Shown piece after piece: positions 33,969 to 42,740 of a DNA stretch of 64,000 nt; position 1 is the stretch's first letter, and the number at the start of each line of letters is the position of its first letter. This stretch comes from Duganella sp. CF458 (GTDB lineage Bacteria; Pseudomonadota; Gammaproteobacteria; Burkholderiales; Burkholderiaceae_D): contig NZ_FOOF01000013.1 in NCBI RefSeq assembly GCF_900113115.1, forward strand, positions 1 through 64,000, in the 5' to 3' direction. The notes under the pieces are model-generated. The model ran no database searches. It was given only the letters and a program-made list of their open reading frames with translations, and was not told where the DNA came from. The translations under genes and the position numbers were made by a program.

Positions 33969-35604
33969 GCGACATTCGACTCCCATCCCCTTCGACCCTG
34001 CGGACAAGCCCGTGATCTGGACCGTTTCCGTTTCGCGCCTGTCGGAACTGTTTCGCGACATCACGCTGGAATATGACGCACTGGCCGATATCGAACCGGT
34101 CAACCTCGGTTTCGACGAAGCGGCGCGCCATATCCGCGAACGGTTGGCGACGGAACGCTGCGATGCGGTGATTGCAGCCGGCTCCAACGCGGCCTATTTG
34201 AAGGGCCGCCTGTCGATACCGGTGGTGATCGCCAAGGCCAGCGGCTTCGATTTCATGCAGGCCCTGGCCCGCGCACGCAAGATCTCCGACCGCATCGGCG
34301 TAATCACCTACCAGGACGACATGCCGGCGCTGGCGGAATTCGCCGCCACTTTCGGCGTGCCGATCGAACAGCGCACCTACGCAACCGAAGAAGATGCGCG
34401 CGCGCAGATCAATGACCTGAAGGCATCGGGCATCAAGGCCATCGTCGGCGCCGGCCTGATTACCGACCTGGCCGAAGAAGCCGGCTTGACCGGCGTCTTC
34501 GTCTACTCCGCAGCCTCGATCCGGCAGGCCTTCGACGATGCACTGGAACTGGCGCGCCTGGCGCAGCTTGAAACCAACCGCAACCGGCGCCACGTGGTGG
34601 CCGACACCCTGCGCGCCAAGCACGGACTGGCCGACCTGCGCGGCGAGTCCGAAGCGATGGAGCGCGTACGCCAGGCCGTCGTGCTGTATGCCAAATCGCC
34701 TGCCACCGTGCTGATCCAGGGCGAAACCGGTTGCGGCAAGGAGCTGGTGGCGCAGGCCATCCACCGCGAATCGCCGCGCACCCTGGGCGGCGCCAACCGG
34801 CCATTTGTCGCGGTCAATTGCGGCGCCATTGCGGAATCGCTGCTGGAATCGGAATTGTTCGGGCACGAAGAAGGGGCTTTCACCGGTGCCCGCCGCGGCG
34901 GCCACGCGGGACTGTTCGAAGCCGCCAACCGCGGCACGCTGTTCCTCGATGAAATCGGCGAGATGCCGCTGGCACTGCAAACCCGGCTCCTGCGCGTCCT
35001 GGAAGAACGCGAAGTGGTTCGGGTCGGCGGCACACGCCCGATTCCTGTCAACGTACGCATCATCAGCGCCACCCACTGTGACCTTGAAGCCCGGGTGCGC
35101 GAAGGCCACTTCCGCGCCGACCTGTTCTATCGCCTGGCCGTGCTGCGCATGTCGTTGCCGCCGCTGCGCGAACGCCCGACCGACATCCTGCCGCTGGCAG
35201 AATGGTCGCTGCGCACGGCGCTGGCCAGCCTCGGTGCGCGCGCCCACCCCAACCTGCCGGCCGAACTGGCAGCTTGCGCGCCCCTGCTGCTACGCTACGA
35301 TTGGCCGGGCAACGTGCGTGAACTGCGCAACCTGACCGAACGGGTCGCCCTGTTCCTCGCTGCAGAACCGCTGCAGGCCCTGACGCCCAGCTTCGTTGCC
35401 GCTGTCGCGCCCGAACTGAATTCCCTTTCGCACCCGCTGCTGCAACCGGCCGCGTCACCCGCGTCCGCGCAGCGCCCCGGCGTGCTGGAAAGCGCCACCG
35501 AAGTGCTGGCCCGCTTCGGAGGGCGGCGCGACGCCGCCGCCGACTACCTTGGCATCAGCCGCACCACGCTCTGGCGCCGCCTGCGCGAAGAGCAGGAATT
35601 CTGA
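33967..35604 (+). CDS. prpR: Sigma-54-dependent propionate regulator PrpR
   Basis: Activator of the prp operon that senses 2-methylcitrate through its PrpR_N domain, 545 aa. The N-terminal sensor spans about 1-200 and the AAA+ domain about 220-450, with Walker A GETGCGKE, the sigma-54-contacting loop GAFTGARRGG, Walker B LFLDEIGEM and the arginine-finger region. A Fis-type helix-turn-helix ends the protein (AADYLGISRTTLWRRLREE). The ATG lies right inside the operator array, suggesting feedback control. Divergent from prpB. Confidence 0.95.
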   Translation: MRHSTPIPFDPADKPVIWTVSVSRLSELFRDITLEYDALADIEPVNLGFDEAARHIRERLATERCDAVIAAGSNAAYLKGRLSIPVVIAKASGFDFMQALARARKISDRIGVITYQDDMPALAEFAATFGVPIEQRTYATEEDARAQINDLKASGIKAIVGAGLITDLAEEAGLTGVFVYSAASIRQAFDDALELARLAQLETNRNRRHVVADTLRAKHGLADLRGESEAMERVRQAVVLYAKSPATVLIQGETGCGKELVAQAIHRESPRTLGGANRPFVAVNCGAIAESLLESELFGHEEGAFTGARRGGHAGLFEAANRGTLFLDEIGEMPLALQTRLLRVLEEREVVRVGGTRPIPVNVRIISATHCDLEARVREGHFRADLFYRLAVLRMSLPPLRERPTDILPLAEWSLRTALASLGARAHPNLPAELAACAPLLLRYDWPGNVRELRNLTERVALFLAAEPLQALTPSFVAAVAPELNSLSHPLLQPAASPASAQRPGVLESATEVLARFGGRRDAAADYLGISRTTLWRRLREEQEF

Positions 35605-35687
35605 CCCGCCCGAGGCGTCAATGCCACAACACATTGCATCAATGACAATCCCGTAGTATCTTCTGGCGTTGAGTTCAGGGGCATTAC

Positions 35688-37667
35688 ATGGAATATCGCA
35701 GGGAAATTGATGGTCTACGGGCGGTTGCCGTCCTGCCGGTGATCCTGTTTCACGCAGGGTTCCAGTTCTTTGGCGGCGGCTTCGTTGGCGTGGATATCTT
35801 CTTCGTCATCAGCGGCTACCTGATCACGACTATCCTGATCAATGAACTGGAAGCCGGCCAGTTCTCCATCCTCAATTTCTACGAAAGACGGGCCCGCCGC
35901 ATCCTGCCCGCGCTATTCCTGCTGCTGCTTGCCTGCCTGCCGTTCGCCTGGTTCTGGCTGGTGCCCGACGACCTCAAAAGCTTTTCGCAAAGCTTGGTGG
36001 CGGTAATCGCCTTCGCGTCCAATATCCTGTTCTGGCAGCAGAGCGACTACTTCGATTCCTCCGCCGAATTCAAGCCGCTGCTCCATACCTGGAGCCTGGC
36101 GGTCGAAGAGCAGTTCTACCTGCTGTTCCCCCTGTTCCTGATGCTGTTCTGGCGCCGCGACCAGCGGCTGTTGCTGGCGGTGCTGGTAGGCACGGCGCTC
36201 GCCAGCCTCGGCGTAGCGCAATGGGGTGTCGCCAAAGACCCAACCGCCACGTTCTTCCTGCTGCCCACACGCGGCTGGGAACTGGCCATCGGTTCATTGT
36301 GCGCCTACTACATGTCCCGGCCCGGTGCGGGCCGGCATTCGCAACGTGTGCGCGAACTCGCCAGCCTTGGCGGACTCGGCCTGATCGGCATCAGCATTTT
36401 CGCCTTCAGCAAATACACCCCATTCCCCAGCGTATATGCGCTGCTGCCTACGGTCGGTGCGGCGATGATCATCCTGTTCGCCGCCCCTTCGACCACCGTG
36501 GGCAAGCTCCTAGGCAGCCGGGTCCTGGTCGGCGTGGGCCTTGTCAGCTACAGCGCCTACCTATGGCACCAGCCTATCCTGGCGTTCGCACGCCACCGCA
36601 GCGTGGAAGGCCCTAGTCCAGCGCTGATGGCGAGCCTGGTCGTGCTGACCATGGTGCTGGCCTACCTTAGCTGGCAGTTTGTCGAAAAGCCCTTCCGCAA
36701 CCGCAACAAGTTCGGACGTCCCCAGGTCTTTGCCTTCGCCATTGCCGGCTCGCTGCTGTTCTTCAGCATCGGCATCGCCGGCCACAAGACCGACGGCATG
36801 CGGTCCGTGAAGACCACGCCGCAACAACAGGAAGTCCTGCGCACTGTTGCCGCAAGCCCCAAGCGGACGGCCTGCCATACCAAAGGTCTCGATTATCGCA
36901 AGCCGCAAGACGCCTGCGCCTTCAATGGCCCCGATGGCGAATGGGCGGTGTTCGGTGACAGCCACGCGATCGAACTGGCGTACGCGCTGGCGGTAGAGCT
37001 GAAAAGCAGCCAGCAGGGCGTGCGCCAGTTCACCTTCAGTGGCTGCTCGCCGTCCTACCAGCGTGCCGACGTCAACCCCGGCTGTAGCGACTGGACGCGC
37101 GAGGCAGTCGATTTCATCGCCGCAGATCCGCGCATCAAGGAAGTGGTGGTCAGCTACCGCATTCACAGCGCCCTGTTCGGCGACCACGAAGGCATTTACC
37201 CGCGCCTGCCGGATGAATTTACCGATGCCAAGCGGATCGCCATATGGGCTTCCTACAAGACGATATTGAACCGCTTTGTCAGCGCAGGCAAACATGTGAC
37301 CGTCGTATTGCAGGCGCCTGAACTGCCGAGTCAGGTGGATAAGCTGATACGCCAGGCCGACGATCCGCGCACCGTGGACGGCGTTAGCATGGACTGGTGG
37401 CATCGCCGCAGCGCCTATGTGGAACAGCGCTTGTCCGAACTGCCAGCCGGCGTACGCATCCTGCGGCCTGAATCGCTGTTCTGCGATGCTGCGCGCTGCT
37501 ACGCCGTAAAGGATGCCAAGGCCCTGTATTTCGATGACGACCACATGTCTACCTACGGCGCAGCGCTGGTGGCGCACAGCGTCGCGGCAGGGCAGCCGCG
37601 CGCCTGCGAAACCGGCTGCCCGCTAGAATCGGCGGCATGGACCAGAACACCGAAAGAGAGTCACTGA
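35688..37667 (+). CDS. Acyltransferase-3/SGNH membrane O-acetylase
   Basis: A 659-aa OafA/YrhL-like enzyme that transfers acyl, often acetyl, groups to surface polysaccharides. About ten transmembrane helices (residues 1 to about 370) hold the family signatures YRREIDGLRAVAVLPVILFH, FFGGGFVGVDIFFVISGYL and RRARRILPALF. A C-terminal periplasmic SGNH domain follows, with FGDSHAIELAYAL (nucleophile Ser) and DDDHMSTYGAAL (catalytic Asp/His). No polysaccharide gene cluster is adjacent, so the acceptor is unknown. Its 3' end overlaps the next gene by 31 nt. Confidence 0.92.
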   Translation: MEYRREIDGLRAVAVLPVILFHAGFQFFGGGFVGVDIFFVISGYLITTILINELEAGQFSILNFYERRARRILPALFLLLLACLPFAWFWLVPDDLKSFSQSLVAVIAFASNILFWQQSDYFDSSAEFKPLLHTWSLAVEEQFYLLFPLFLMLFWRRDQRLLLAVLVGTALASLGVAQWGVAKDPTATFFLLPTRGWELAIGSLCAYYMSRPGAGRHSQRVRELASLGGLGLIGISIFAFSKYTPFPSVYALLPTVGAAMIILFAAPSTTVGKLLGSRVLVGVGLVSYSAYLWHQPILAFARHRSVEGPSPALMASLVVLTMVLAYLSWQFVEKPFRNRNKFGRPQVFAFAIAGSLLFFSIGIAGHKTDGMRSVKTTPQQQEVLRTVAASPKRTACHTKGLDYRKPQDACAFNGPDGEWAVFGDSHAIELAYALAVELKSSQQGVRQFTFSGCSPSYQRADVNPGCSDWTREAVDFIAADPRIKEVVVSYRIHSALFGDHEGIYPRLPDEFTDAKRIAIWASYKTILNRFVSAGKHVTVVLQAPELPSQVDKLIRQADDPRTVDGVSMDWWHRRSAYVEQRLSELPAGVRILRPESLFCDAARCYAVKDAKALYFDDDHMSTYGAALVAHSVAAGQPRACETGCPLESAAWTRTPKESH

Positions 37668-38095
37668 AAGAACAGATGGGGCGCATCATTGAAGAGGCGC
37701 GCATGATACTGCCAGGTATCCAGGCCCTGTTCGGTTTCCAGGCCATCGCCGTCTTCAACGACCGCTTCGAAAAGCTGCCGGTCTATGCCCAGGACTGCCA
37801 CGCCGCCGCGCTGGCACTGGTGGTGGTAGCCATTGCGCTGGTGATGCTGCCCGCCGCCTACCACCGGCTCGCCGAACCCGGCCAGGTTTCCATGCATGCG
37901 ATCAAGATCTCCTCGCGCGCCATCTGTTACGCCCTGGCACCGCTGGCCGCCGGCCTGGCGCTGGACATTGCGGTGGTGCTCTACATGGTCACCGGCAGCG
38001 ACATGGGCAGCGCGGCCGGAGGATTGGCCGCCTTCCTGCTGCTGATTGGCACCTGGTTCGTCTTTCCCCTGCACGCCCGCCGGCACCGGCGCTGA
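37637..38095 (+). CDS. Small four-helix membrane protein (DUF6328-like)
   Basis: A 152-aa protein with an N-terminal charged helix (ESLKEQMGRIIEEARMILPG) followed by about four hydrophobic segments (near 32-45, 60-80, 95-120, 125-145) and a basic end. The layout, particularly ILPGIQALFGFQ and a conserved HRLAEPG, resembles the DUF6328 family. No function is known. It overlaps the acyltransferase by 31 nt and ends 79 nt before the first kinase of the array. Confidence 0.75.
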   Translation: MDQNTERESLKEQMGRIIEEARMILPGIQALFGFQAIAVFNDRFEKLPVYAQDCHAAALALVVVAIALVMLPAAYHRLAEPGQVSMHAIKISSRAICYALAPLAAGLALDIAVVLYMVTGSDMGSAAGGLAAFLLLIGTWFVFPLHARRHRR

Positions 38096-38174
38096 GCAAC
38101 CGCCCGTCATCCGTTTCGACCACTCGTCATATCGCTGGAACGGCAGCCGGCTCGATACGGTATGCTTCCAGCCC

Positions 38175-39209
38175 ATGAAAAGAGAACATTATTATTGGCT
38201 GCTGCAGGCCCTCGGATGGAGCGGTGTCGCCCTGTTTGTAGCCGTCGTCAATATGCTTCATGTGACTTACTTTCCGCTTGCCCTCGGGTGCGGGCTGACC
38301 GGCCTGGCCCTGACCGCCCTGTGGCGGCGCCTGTGCAACTTCCGGCTACAGCGGCGTGGCAAGCGGCTTGGCTGGCAAGCCGCAGGTCTATCAGCAGCAG
38401 CCATGGGCCTGGTGCAAACTGTCAGCAACACCGCGATTGACTATCACGTTTCCGGTGCCAACTGGTACGTCGGCAGCCCGGTGTGGTTCATGATGCTGCT
38501 GACGTTCTGGTTTGGCGTCATGCTGGCCTGGAATGTCTGCTACATGGCAGCCCTGTCCCTGCGCCGCAACCAACGCCTGGAGGCGGAGGCGCTGCTTTTG
38601 GAGGCGGAAACCTTGCGCCTCGAAGTCCTTGCCAAGGATGCGGAATTGCGCGCCCTGCAGGCCCAGGTCAACCCGCACTTCTTCTTCAATAGCTTGAACA
38701 GCGTGCGCGCACTGCTTTACCAGGATATCGGCTCCGCAGCCAATATGATCGACCAGTTGGCGACCCTGATGCGCTATACCCTGGTTTCCAGCTACAACGA
38801 TTGCGTTCCGCTGCATGAGGAATTGGGCGCCGTCCGGGCCTACCTGGCGATCGAGAAAATCCGCTTTGAAGAACGGCTGCAATTCGACATCGACATAGGC
38901 GCGGACATGGAAGCCATCACGGTACCGCCGATGGCGCTGCAGACATTGGTCGAGAACGCGGTGAAATATGGCGTCGAACAATCCACCAGCGGCAGCGCAA
39001 TCAACATACGCGCGCAGCGCTCCGGAGGCACTGCCATCATCGAGGTGGCAAATCAAGGCAGCATCCTGGCAAGCCGCAATTCGACCGGCGTTGGCGTCAG
39101 CAATGCGCGCAAGCGCCTCGCGCTGTCCAAAGGCGAGCATGCCACGCTCGACCTGGCTGAAAACGATGGCTGGGTGCGAGCCACCTTGCGCTTCCCCACC
39201 GCCGCATAA
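38175..39209 (+). CDS. LytS-type histidine kinase 1 of a triple array
   Basis: A 344-aa kinase with about four transmembrane segments in the first 125 residues and no periplasmic sensor of size. A short helix (LEAEALLLEAETLRLEVLAKDAEL) leads to the H-box QVNPHFFFNSLNS, then LVENAVKYGVE as N-box and GVGVSNARKRLAL as G-box. The next two genes are close homologues of the same size, so a tandem triplication is likely. The ATG at 38175 opens the first membrane helix; longer frames overlap the previous gene. It is 13 nt from kinase 2. Confidence 0.9.
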   Translation: MKREHYYWLLQALGWSGVALFVAVVNMLHVTYFPLALGCGLTGLALTALWRRLCNFRLQRRGKRLGWQAAGLSAAAMGLVQTVSNTAIDYHVSGANWYVGSPVWFMMLLTFWFGVMLAWNVCYMAALSLRRNQRLEAEALLLEAETLRLEVLAKDAELRALQAQVNPHFFFNSLNSVRALLYQDIGSAANMIDQLATLMRYTLVSSYNDCVPLHEELGAVRAYLAIEKIRFEERLQFDIDIGADMEAITVPPMALQTLVENAVKYGVEQSTSGSAINIRAQRSGGTAIIEVANQGSILASRNSTGVGVSNARKRLALSKGEHATLDLAENDGWVRATLRFPTAA

Positions 39210-39222
39210 AGGAACCGACCAT

Positions 39223-40260
39223 ATGGACCGTAACCTCTCCCCGGCCACCCGGCTTGGATTGTTCTCCACGCTGCAAATCGCCGGCTGGGGAACGCTGCTG
39301 CTGCTCTTCATCCTTGGCAATGGCCGCTATACGAACACCAGGTTACTGGTCGCATTCATCCTGGTGATTGTCAGCGGCTGGATGTTGACCAATGCGTGGC
39401 ACCGTCTCTTCAAGTCGTGGCGCTGGAATCGTCATGGCAATGACTGGCGCCTGCCGCTGGTGGCGGTGCTGGTACTGGCGCCTGTGCAGACAGCTGTCTC
39501 TGAACTGGCTACCTACTTCTACGCGCCGCACATGGCCTTTGTCGGCCTTTCGGAAAGCATTCCAATGGACCTGGCCTTCTGGTGCCTCGTCATGCTGGGC
39601 TGGACCATCAGCTACATGGCAGCTGTTGCCCTGCGTCGCGCTTCGCGGCTCGAAGCGGAAGCACTTCGACTGGAAGTGCTGGCAAAGGACGCGGAGTTGC
39701 GCGCCCTGCAATCGCAGGTCAACCCGCACTTTTTCTTCAATAGCCTGAACAGCGTCCGTGCGCTGATGTACGAGAACATCGACAACGCCGCCCACATGGT
39801 CGACCAGCTTGCAACCCTGATGCGCTACACGCTTATGTCGACCTTCAGCGATTGCGTGCCGCTGCAGCAGGAGCTCGATGCCGTGCGCGCCTACCTGGAT
39901 ATCGAGAAGCTGCGCTTCGAAGAACGCCTGCACGCGCATTTCGACATCGAGGCCGGAATGGCGCACGTCACGATCCCGCCGATGACTTTGCAGACCCTGG
40001 TTGAAAATGCGGTCAAGTACGGCGTCGAGCGCCGCACCGATGGCAGCGAGATCCGCATCATTGCGCGCCAGTCGGGTGAGCATGCGGTGATCGAAGTCGC
40101 GAACAAGGGCGCGTTACTTGCCAATACCGGCTCGACCCGCGTTGGCATGGGCAATGCACGCAAACGGCTGGAACTCGCAAAGGGCGAGCAGTCCAGCCTG
40201 GACCTGAGCGAAGATGAGGGCTGGGTACGTGCTACCCTGCGCTTTCCGCTCGCCGCCTGA
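39223..40260 (+). CDS. LytS-type histidine kinase 2 of a triple array
   Basis: A 345-aa paralogue of the preceding kinase, with the same four-helix membrane part (variable between copies) and a conserved kinase core: QVNPHFFFNSLNSVRALMYE, LVENAVKYGVERR, GSTRVGMGNARKRLELA. A GAACCG/AAGGA region precedes the ATG at 39223. The strong identity in the kinase half and divergence in the membrane half suggest duplication followed by sensor diversification. It is 5 nt from kinase 3. Confidence 0.9.
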   Translation: MDRNLSPATRLGLFSTLQIAGWGTLLLLFILGNGRYTNTRLLVAFILVIVSGWMLTNAWHRLFKSWRWNRHGNDWRLPLVAVLVLAPVQTAVSELATYFYAPHMAFVGLSESIPMDLAFWCLVMLGWTISYMAAVALRRASRLEAEALRLEVLAKDAELRALQSQVNPHFFFNSLNSVRALMYENIDNAAHMVDQLATLMRYTLMSTFSDCVPLQQELDAVRAYLDIEKLRFEERLHAHFDIEAGMAHVTIPPMTLQTLVENAVKYGVERRTDGSEIRIIARQSGEHAVIEVANKGALLANTGSTRVGMGNARKRLELAKGEQSSLDLSEDEGWVRATLRFPLAA

Positions 40261-40265
40261 CCGAC

Positions 40266-41300
40266 ATGGACATGGAACAATCGCAAAGACCGCTGTTGGC
40301 CAGGATCAACTGGTACTGGATCCTGCAAGGACTCGGCTGGGGTACTGTTACCGCCTTCGTCTTGCTGGTCAACGGGCCGTTCCTGGAGAAACCGGGCGCA
40401 GTCCTGACCTGCATCCTGGATGGCGTCAGCGGACTGCTGCTGACCGACTTGTGGCACCGCTACATGAAGCTGCGCGGCTGGAACTCGCGCCGGGCGGACT
40501 GGCGCCAGCTCGCCGTGGCCATTTTCATCCTCGGCCCATTGCAATTGGCGTGTGTCACCGTCATCGCGCGCACCCTGGTCGGCGTGGCCGACGGCGGCAG
40601 CTGGCTGCCGATGCTGTTCCTGTTCTGGTCGGGCATCATGGCGGCGTGGCAGGTGTCGTACATGGCCGCCACAGCCTTGCGCCGCGCCAACCGCTTCGAA
40701 GCGGAAGCGTTACGCCTCGATGTGCTGGCCAAGGAAGCCGAATTGAAAGCCCTGCAAGCCCAGGTCAACCCCCATTTCTTCTTCAATAGCCTGAACAGTG
40801 TGCGTGCGCTGATTTTCGAGAACCAGCAATCGGCCGCGCAAATGATCGACCAGCTTGCAACGCTGATGCGCTATACGCTGGCCTCCAGCTATGCCGACAC
40901 CGTGCCGCTGAAAGAAGAGATGGAGGCCGTCCAGTCTTACCTTGCCATCGAGAAGATCCGCTTCGAGGAACGCCTGCGCGTAGCGATCGATATCGCCGGC
41001 GGCATGGATACCGTGGCGATCCCGCCGATGGCCGTGCAGACGCTGGTCGAAAACGCAGTGAAATACGGCGTCGAGCAAAGCAGCGTCGGAACGGAGATCC
41101 GCATCAGCGCCTCCCATGCCAATGGCCGTGCATTGATCGAAGTAGCCAACCGCGGCGCATTGGCCAGGCTTGGCTCAACGCGTGTCGGCCTGGCCAACGC
41201 CCGTAAAAGGCTGCTGCATGCCAAGGGCGGCAATGCCAGCCTGGAGCTGGTCGAACGCGATGGCTGGGTGCACGCTACCCTCGCCTTCCCGTTGCCATGA
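40266..41300 (+). CDS. LytS-type histidine kinase 3 of a triple array
   Basis: A 344-aa third paralogue. The H-box is QVNPHFFFNSLNSVRALIFE, the N-box LVENAVKYGVEQS and the G-box GSTRVGLANARKRLLHA. The membrane part is again different. Its TGA overlaps the start of the first LytTR regulator as ATGA, so translation is coupled to that gene and not separated from the kinase block. Confidence 0.9.
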   Translation: MDMEQSQRPLLARINWYWILQGLGWGTVTAFVLLVNGPFLEKPGAVLTCILDGVSGLLLTDLWHRYMKLRGWNSRRADWRQLAVAIFILGPLQLACVTVIARTLVGVADGGSWLPMLFLFWSGIMAAWQVSYMAATALRRANRFEAEALRLDVLAKEAELKALQAQVNPHFFFNSLNSVRALIFENQQSAAQMIDQLATLMRYTLASSYADTVPLKEEMEAVQSYLAIEKIRFEERLRVAIDIAGGMDTVAIPPMAVQTLVENAVKYGVEQSSVGTEIRISASHANGRALIEVANRGALARLGSTRVGLANARKRLLHAKGGNASLELVERDGWVHATLAFPLP

Positions 41301-42001
41301 TGATGCGTGTGCTGGTCGTCGACGATGAACGACTGGCCCGCAAGGAGCTGCGTCGCCTGCTGGCCGGCCACCAGCACCTTGAAATCGTCGGGGAAGCCGC
41401 AGGCGTTGCTGAGGGCATTGCACAAGCCGCCACTTTGGCGCCGGACCTGATCCTGCTCAATGTGCATATGCCGGACGGCAGCGGCTTCGACCTGCTCGAT
41501 GCACTGGACGACGTACCGGAAGTCATTCTCACCACGGGCCACGGTCCCTGCCTGGCCGACTACCTGCTCAAGCCGATCCATCCGCAACGCCTTGCTGCCG
41601 CGCTGGAGCGTGCCGCTGTCCGTGCCGGCATGGGCAAGAAGCCGCGCAAGCTGTTTATCCGCGATGGCGAAAGCTGCTGGTTCGTGCGCCTGACGGATAT
41701 CCGTCTGTTCGAAGCGGAAGGCCGTGACACGCGCGCCTATTTCGACGGCGGCTCGCCGCTGATTGCCCGCCCGTTGTCGCAGTTGGAGCAAATGCTCGAC
41801 CCGCAGCAGTTCTTCCGCGCCAGCAGCCGCCATCTGGTCAACCTTGCCGACGTTGACCGCATCGTACAAACAGCCGGCGGTTCGCTCGCGCTGAAGGTGG
41901 CAGGCATGGCGGTGGAAGTCGTGTGCGGCGATACCGAAATCGATGTATGCTCGCAGCGACCAATTCATCCAGGGAGCCGAACAACATCATGCACGTCCTG
42001 A
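41297..42001 (+). CDS. LytTR regulator with degenerate (pseudo-)receiver
   Basis: A 234-aa homologue of the next gene. In the receiver the phosphoacceptor position holds Asn55 (ILLNVHMP) where its neighbour has Asp (LLLDVQMP). In addition about eight residues of the alpha-4 region are missing: the neighbour's TTAFDQYALQAFEASALDYL corresponds to TTGHGPCLADYL here. The Lys of LLKPI and the acidic pair VVDDE remain. The LytTR domain is present, but its last residues diverge (GDTEIDVCSQRPIHPG, not SRRRMAALKQLQEF) and the frame runs 13 nt into the next gene. It is probably not phosphorylated; a constitutive or heterodimerising role, or early decay, is possible. Confidence 0.85.
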   Translation: MMMRVLVVDDERLARKELRRLLAGHQHLEIVGEAAGVAEGIAQAATLAPDLILLNVHMPDGSGFDLLDALDDVPEVILTTGHGPCLADYLLKPIHPQRLAAALERAAVRAGMGKKPRKLFIRDGESCWFVRLTDIRLFEAEGRDTRAYFDGGSPLIARPLSQLEQMLDPQQFFRASSRHLVNLADVDRIVQTAGGSLALKVAGMAVEVVCGDTEIDVCSQRPIHPGSRTTSCTS

Positions 42002-42687
42002 TTGTCGACGACGAACGCTTGGCGCGCGCCGAACTGCGGCGCATGCTGGCCTCCCACACCGGCGTTACCATTGTCGGGGAAGCCGCCAATGCCGCGGAAG
42101 CTGCGCTGCAAATCTCGGCCCTGCAACCGGACTTGCTGCTGCTGGACGTGCAAATGCCGGGCGGTAGCGGATTCGACCTGCTGGCCACGCTGGACGACGC
42201 GCCGGAAGTGATTTTCACCACCGCTTTCGACCAGTACGCCCTGCAAGCCTTTGAAGCGAGTGCGCTCGACTACCTGATGAAGCCCATCGAGCCGCAACGC
42301 CTGGCCGCGGCATTGGAACGGGCGGCCGTGCGCCTGGGCCTTGCGCCGGCAAGCAGCGCGGCTCCGCGCAAATTGTTCATCCGCGACGGAGAGCGCTGCT
42401 GGTTCGTGCGCCTGGAAGATATCCGCCTGTTCGAATCCGAGGGCAACTACACCCGCCTCTACTTCGACGGCGCCACGCCGCTGCTGGCGCGCTCCCTGCT
42501 GCAACTGGAACAGCGCCTCGACCCGCAGCAATTCTTCCGCGCCAACCGCCGCCATATCGTCAACCTGGCCGCAGTCAAGGGCATCGCCAATGGCGAAGGC
42601 GGCACCATGGCCCTGCGCATCGAAGACATGACGGTGGAAGTCTCGCGCCGCCGGATGGCAGCCCTCAAGCAACTGCAGGAGTTCTGA
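41989..42687 (+). CDS. LytTR response regulator (intact paralogue)
   Basis: A 232-aa regulator with an intact receiver (VDDE near the N-terminus, Asp in LLLDVQMPGGSGFD, Thr in FTTAFDQYA, Lys in YLMKPIEPQ) and a LytTR domain (RKLFIRDGERCWFVRLEDIRLFESEGNYTRLYF, given here by its first and last blocks; FFRANRRHIVNL). It is very similar to the preceding regulator over most of its length. An AGGGAG site precedes the ATG at 41989. It is the likely output of one or all three upstream kinases. Confidence 0.92.
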   Translation: MHVLIVDDERLARAELRRMLASHTGVTIVGEAANAAEAALQISALQPDLLLLDVQMPGGSGFDLLATLDDAPEVIFTTAFDQYALQAFEASALDYLMKPIEPQRLAAALERAAVRLGLAPASSAAPRKLFIRDGERCWFVRLEDIRLFESEGNYTRLYFDGATPLLARSLLQLEQRLDPQQFFRANRRHIVNLAAVKGIANGEGGTMALRIEDMTVEVSRRRMAALKQLQEF

Positions 42688-42693
42688 TCAAAT

Positions 42694-42722
42694 AAAAAAA
42701 ACCCGCTCGGAGAGCGGGTTTT
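42694..42722. terminator. Bidirectional terminator
   Basis: ACCCGCTC (42701-42708) pairs with GAGCGGGT (42712-42719), loop 3 nt, with A and T tracts on either side. It separates the regulator gene (plus) from the convergent PEP-CTERM gene (minus). Confidence 0.85.
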
Positions 42723-42740
42723 CGATGTGCTGCGCTGCGC

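Noticed and set aside
38175..39209. Assembly duplication as the cause of the triple kinases
   Set aside because: The three copies differ clearly in their membrane halves and at many core positions, so they are true paralogues and not a repeated contig segment.
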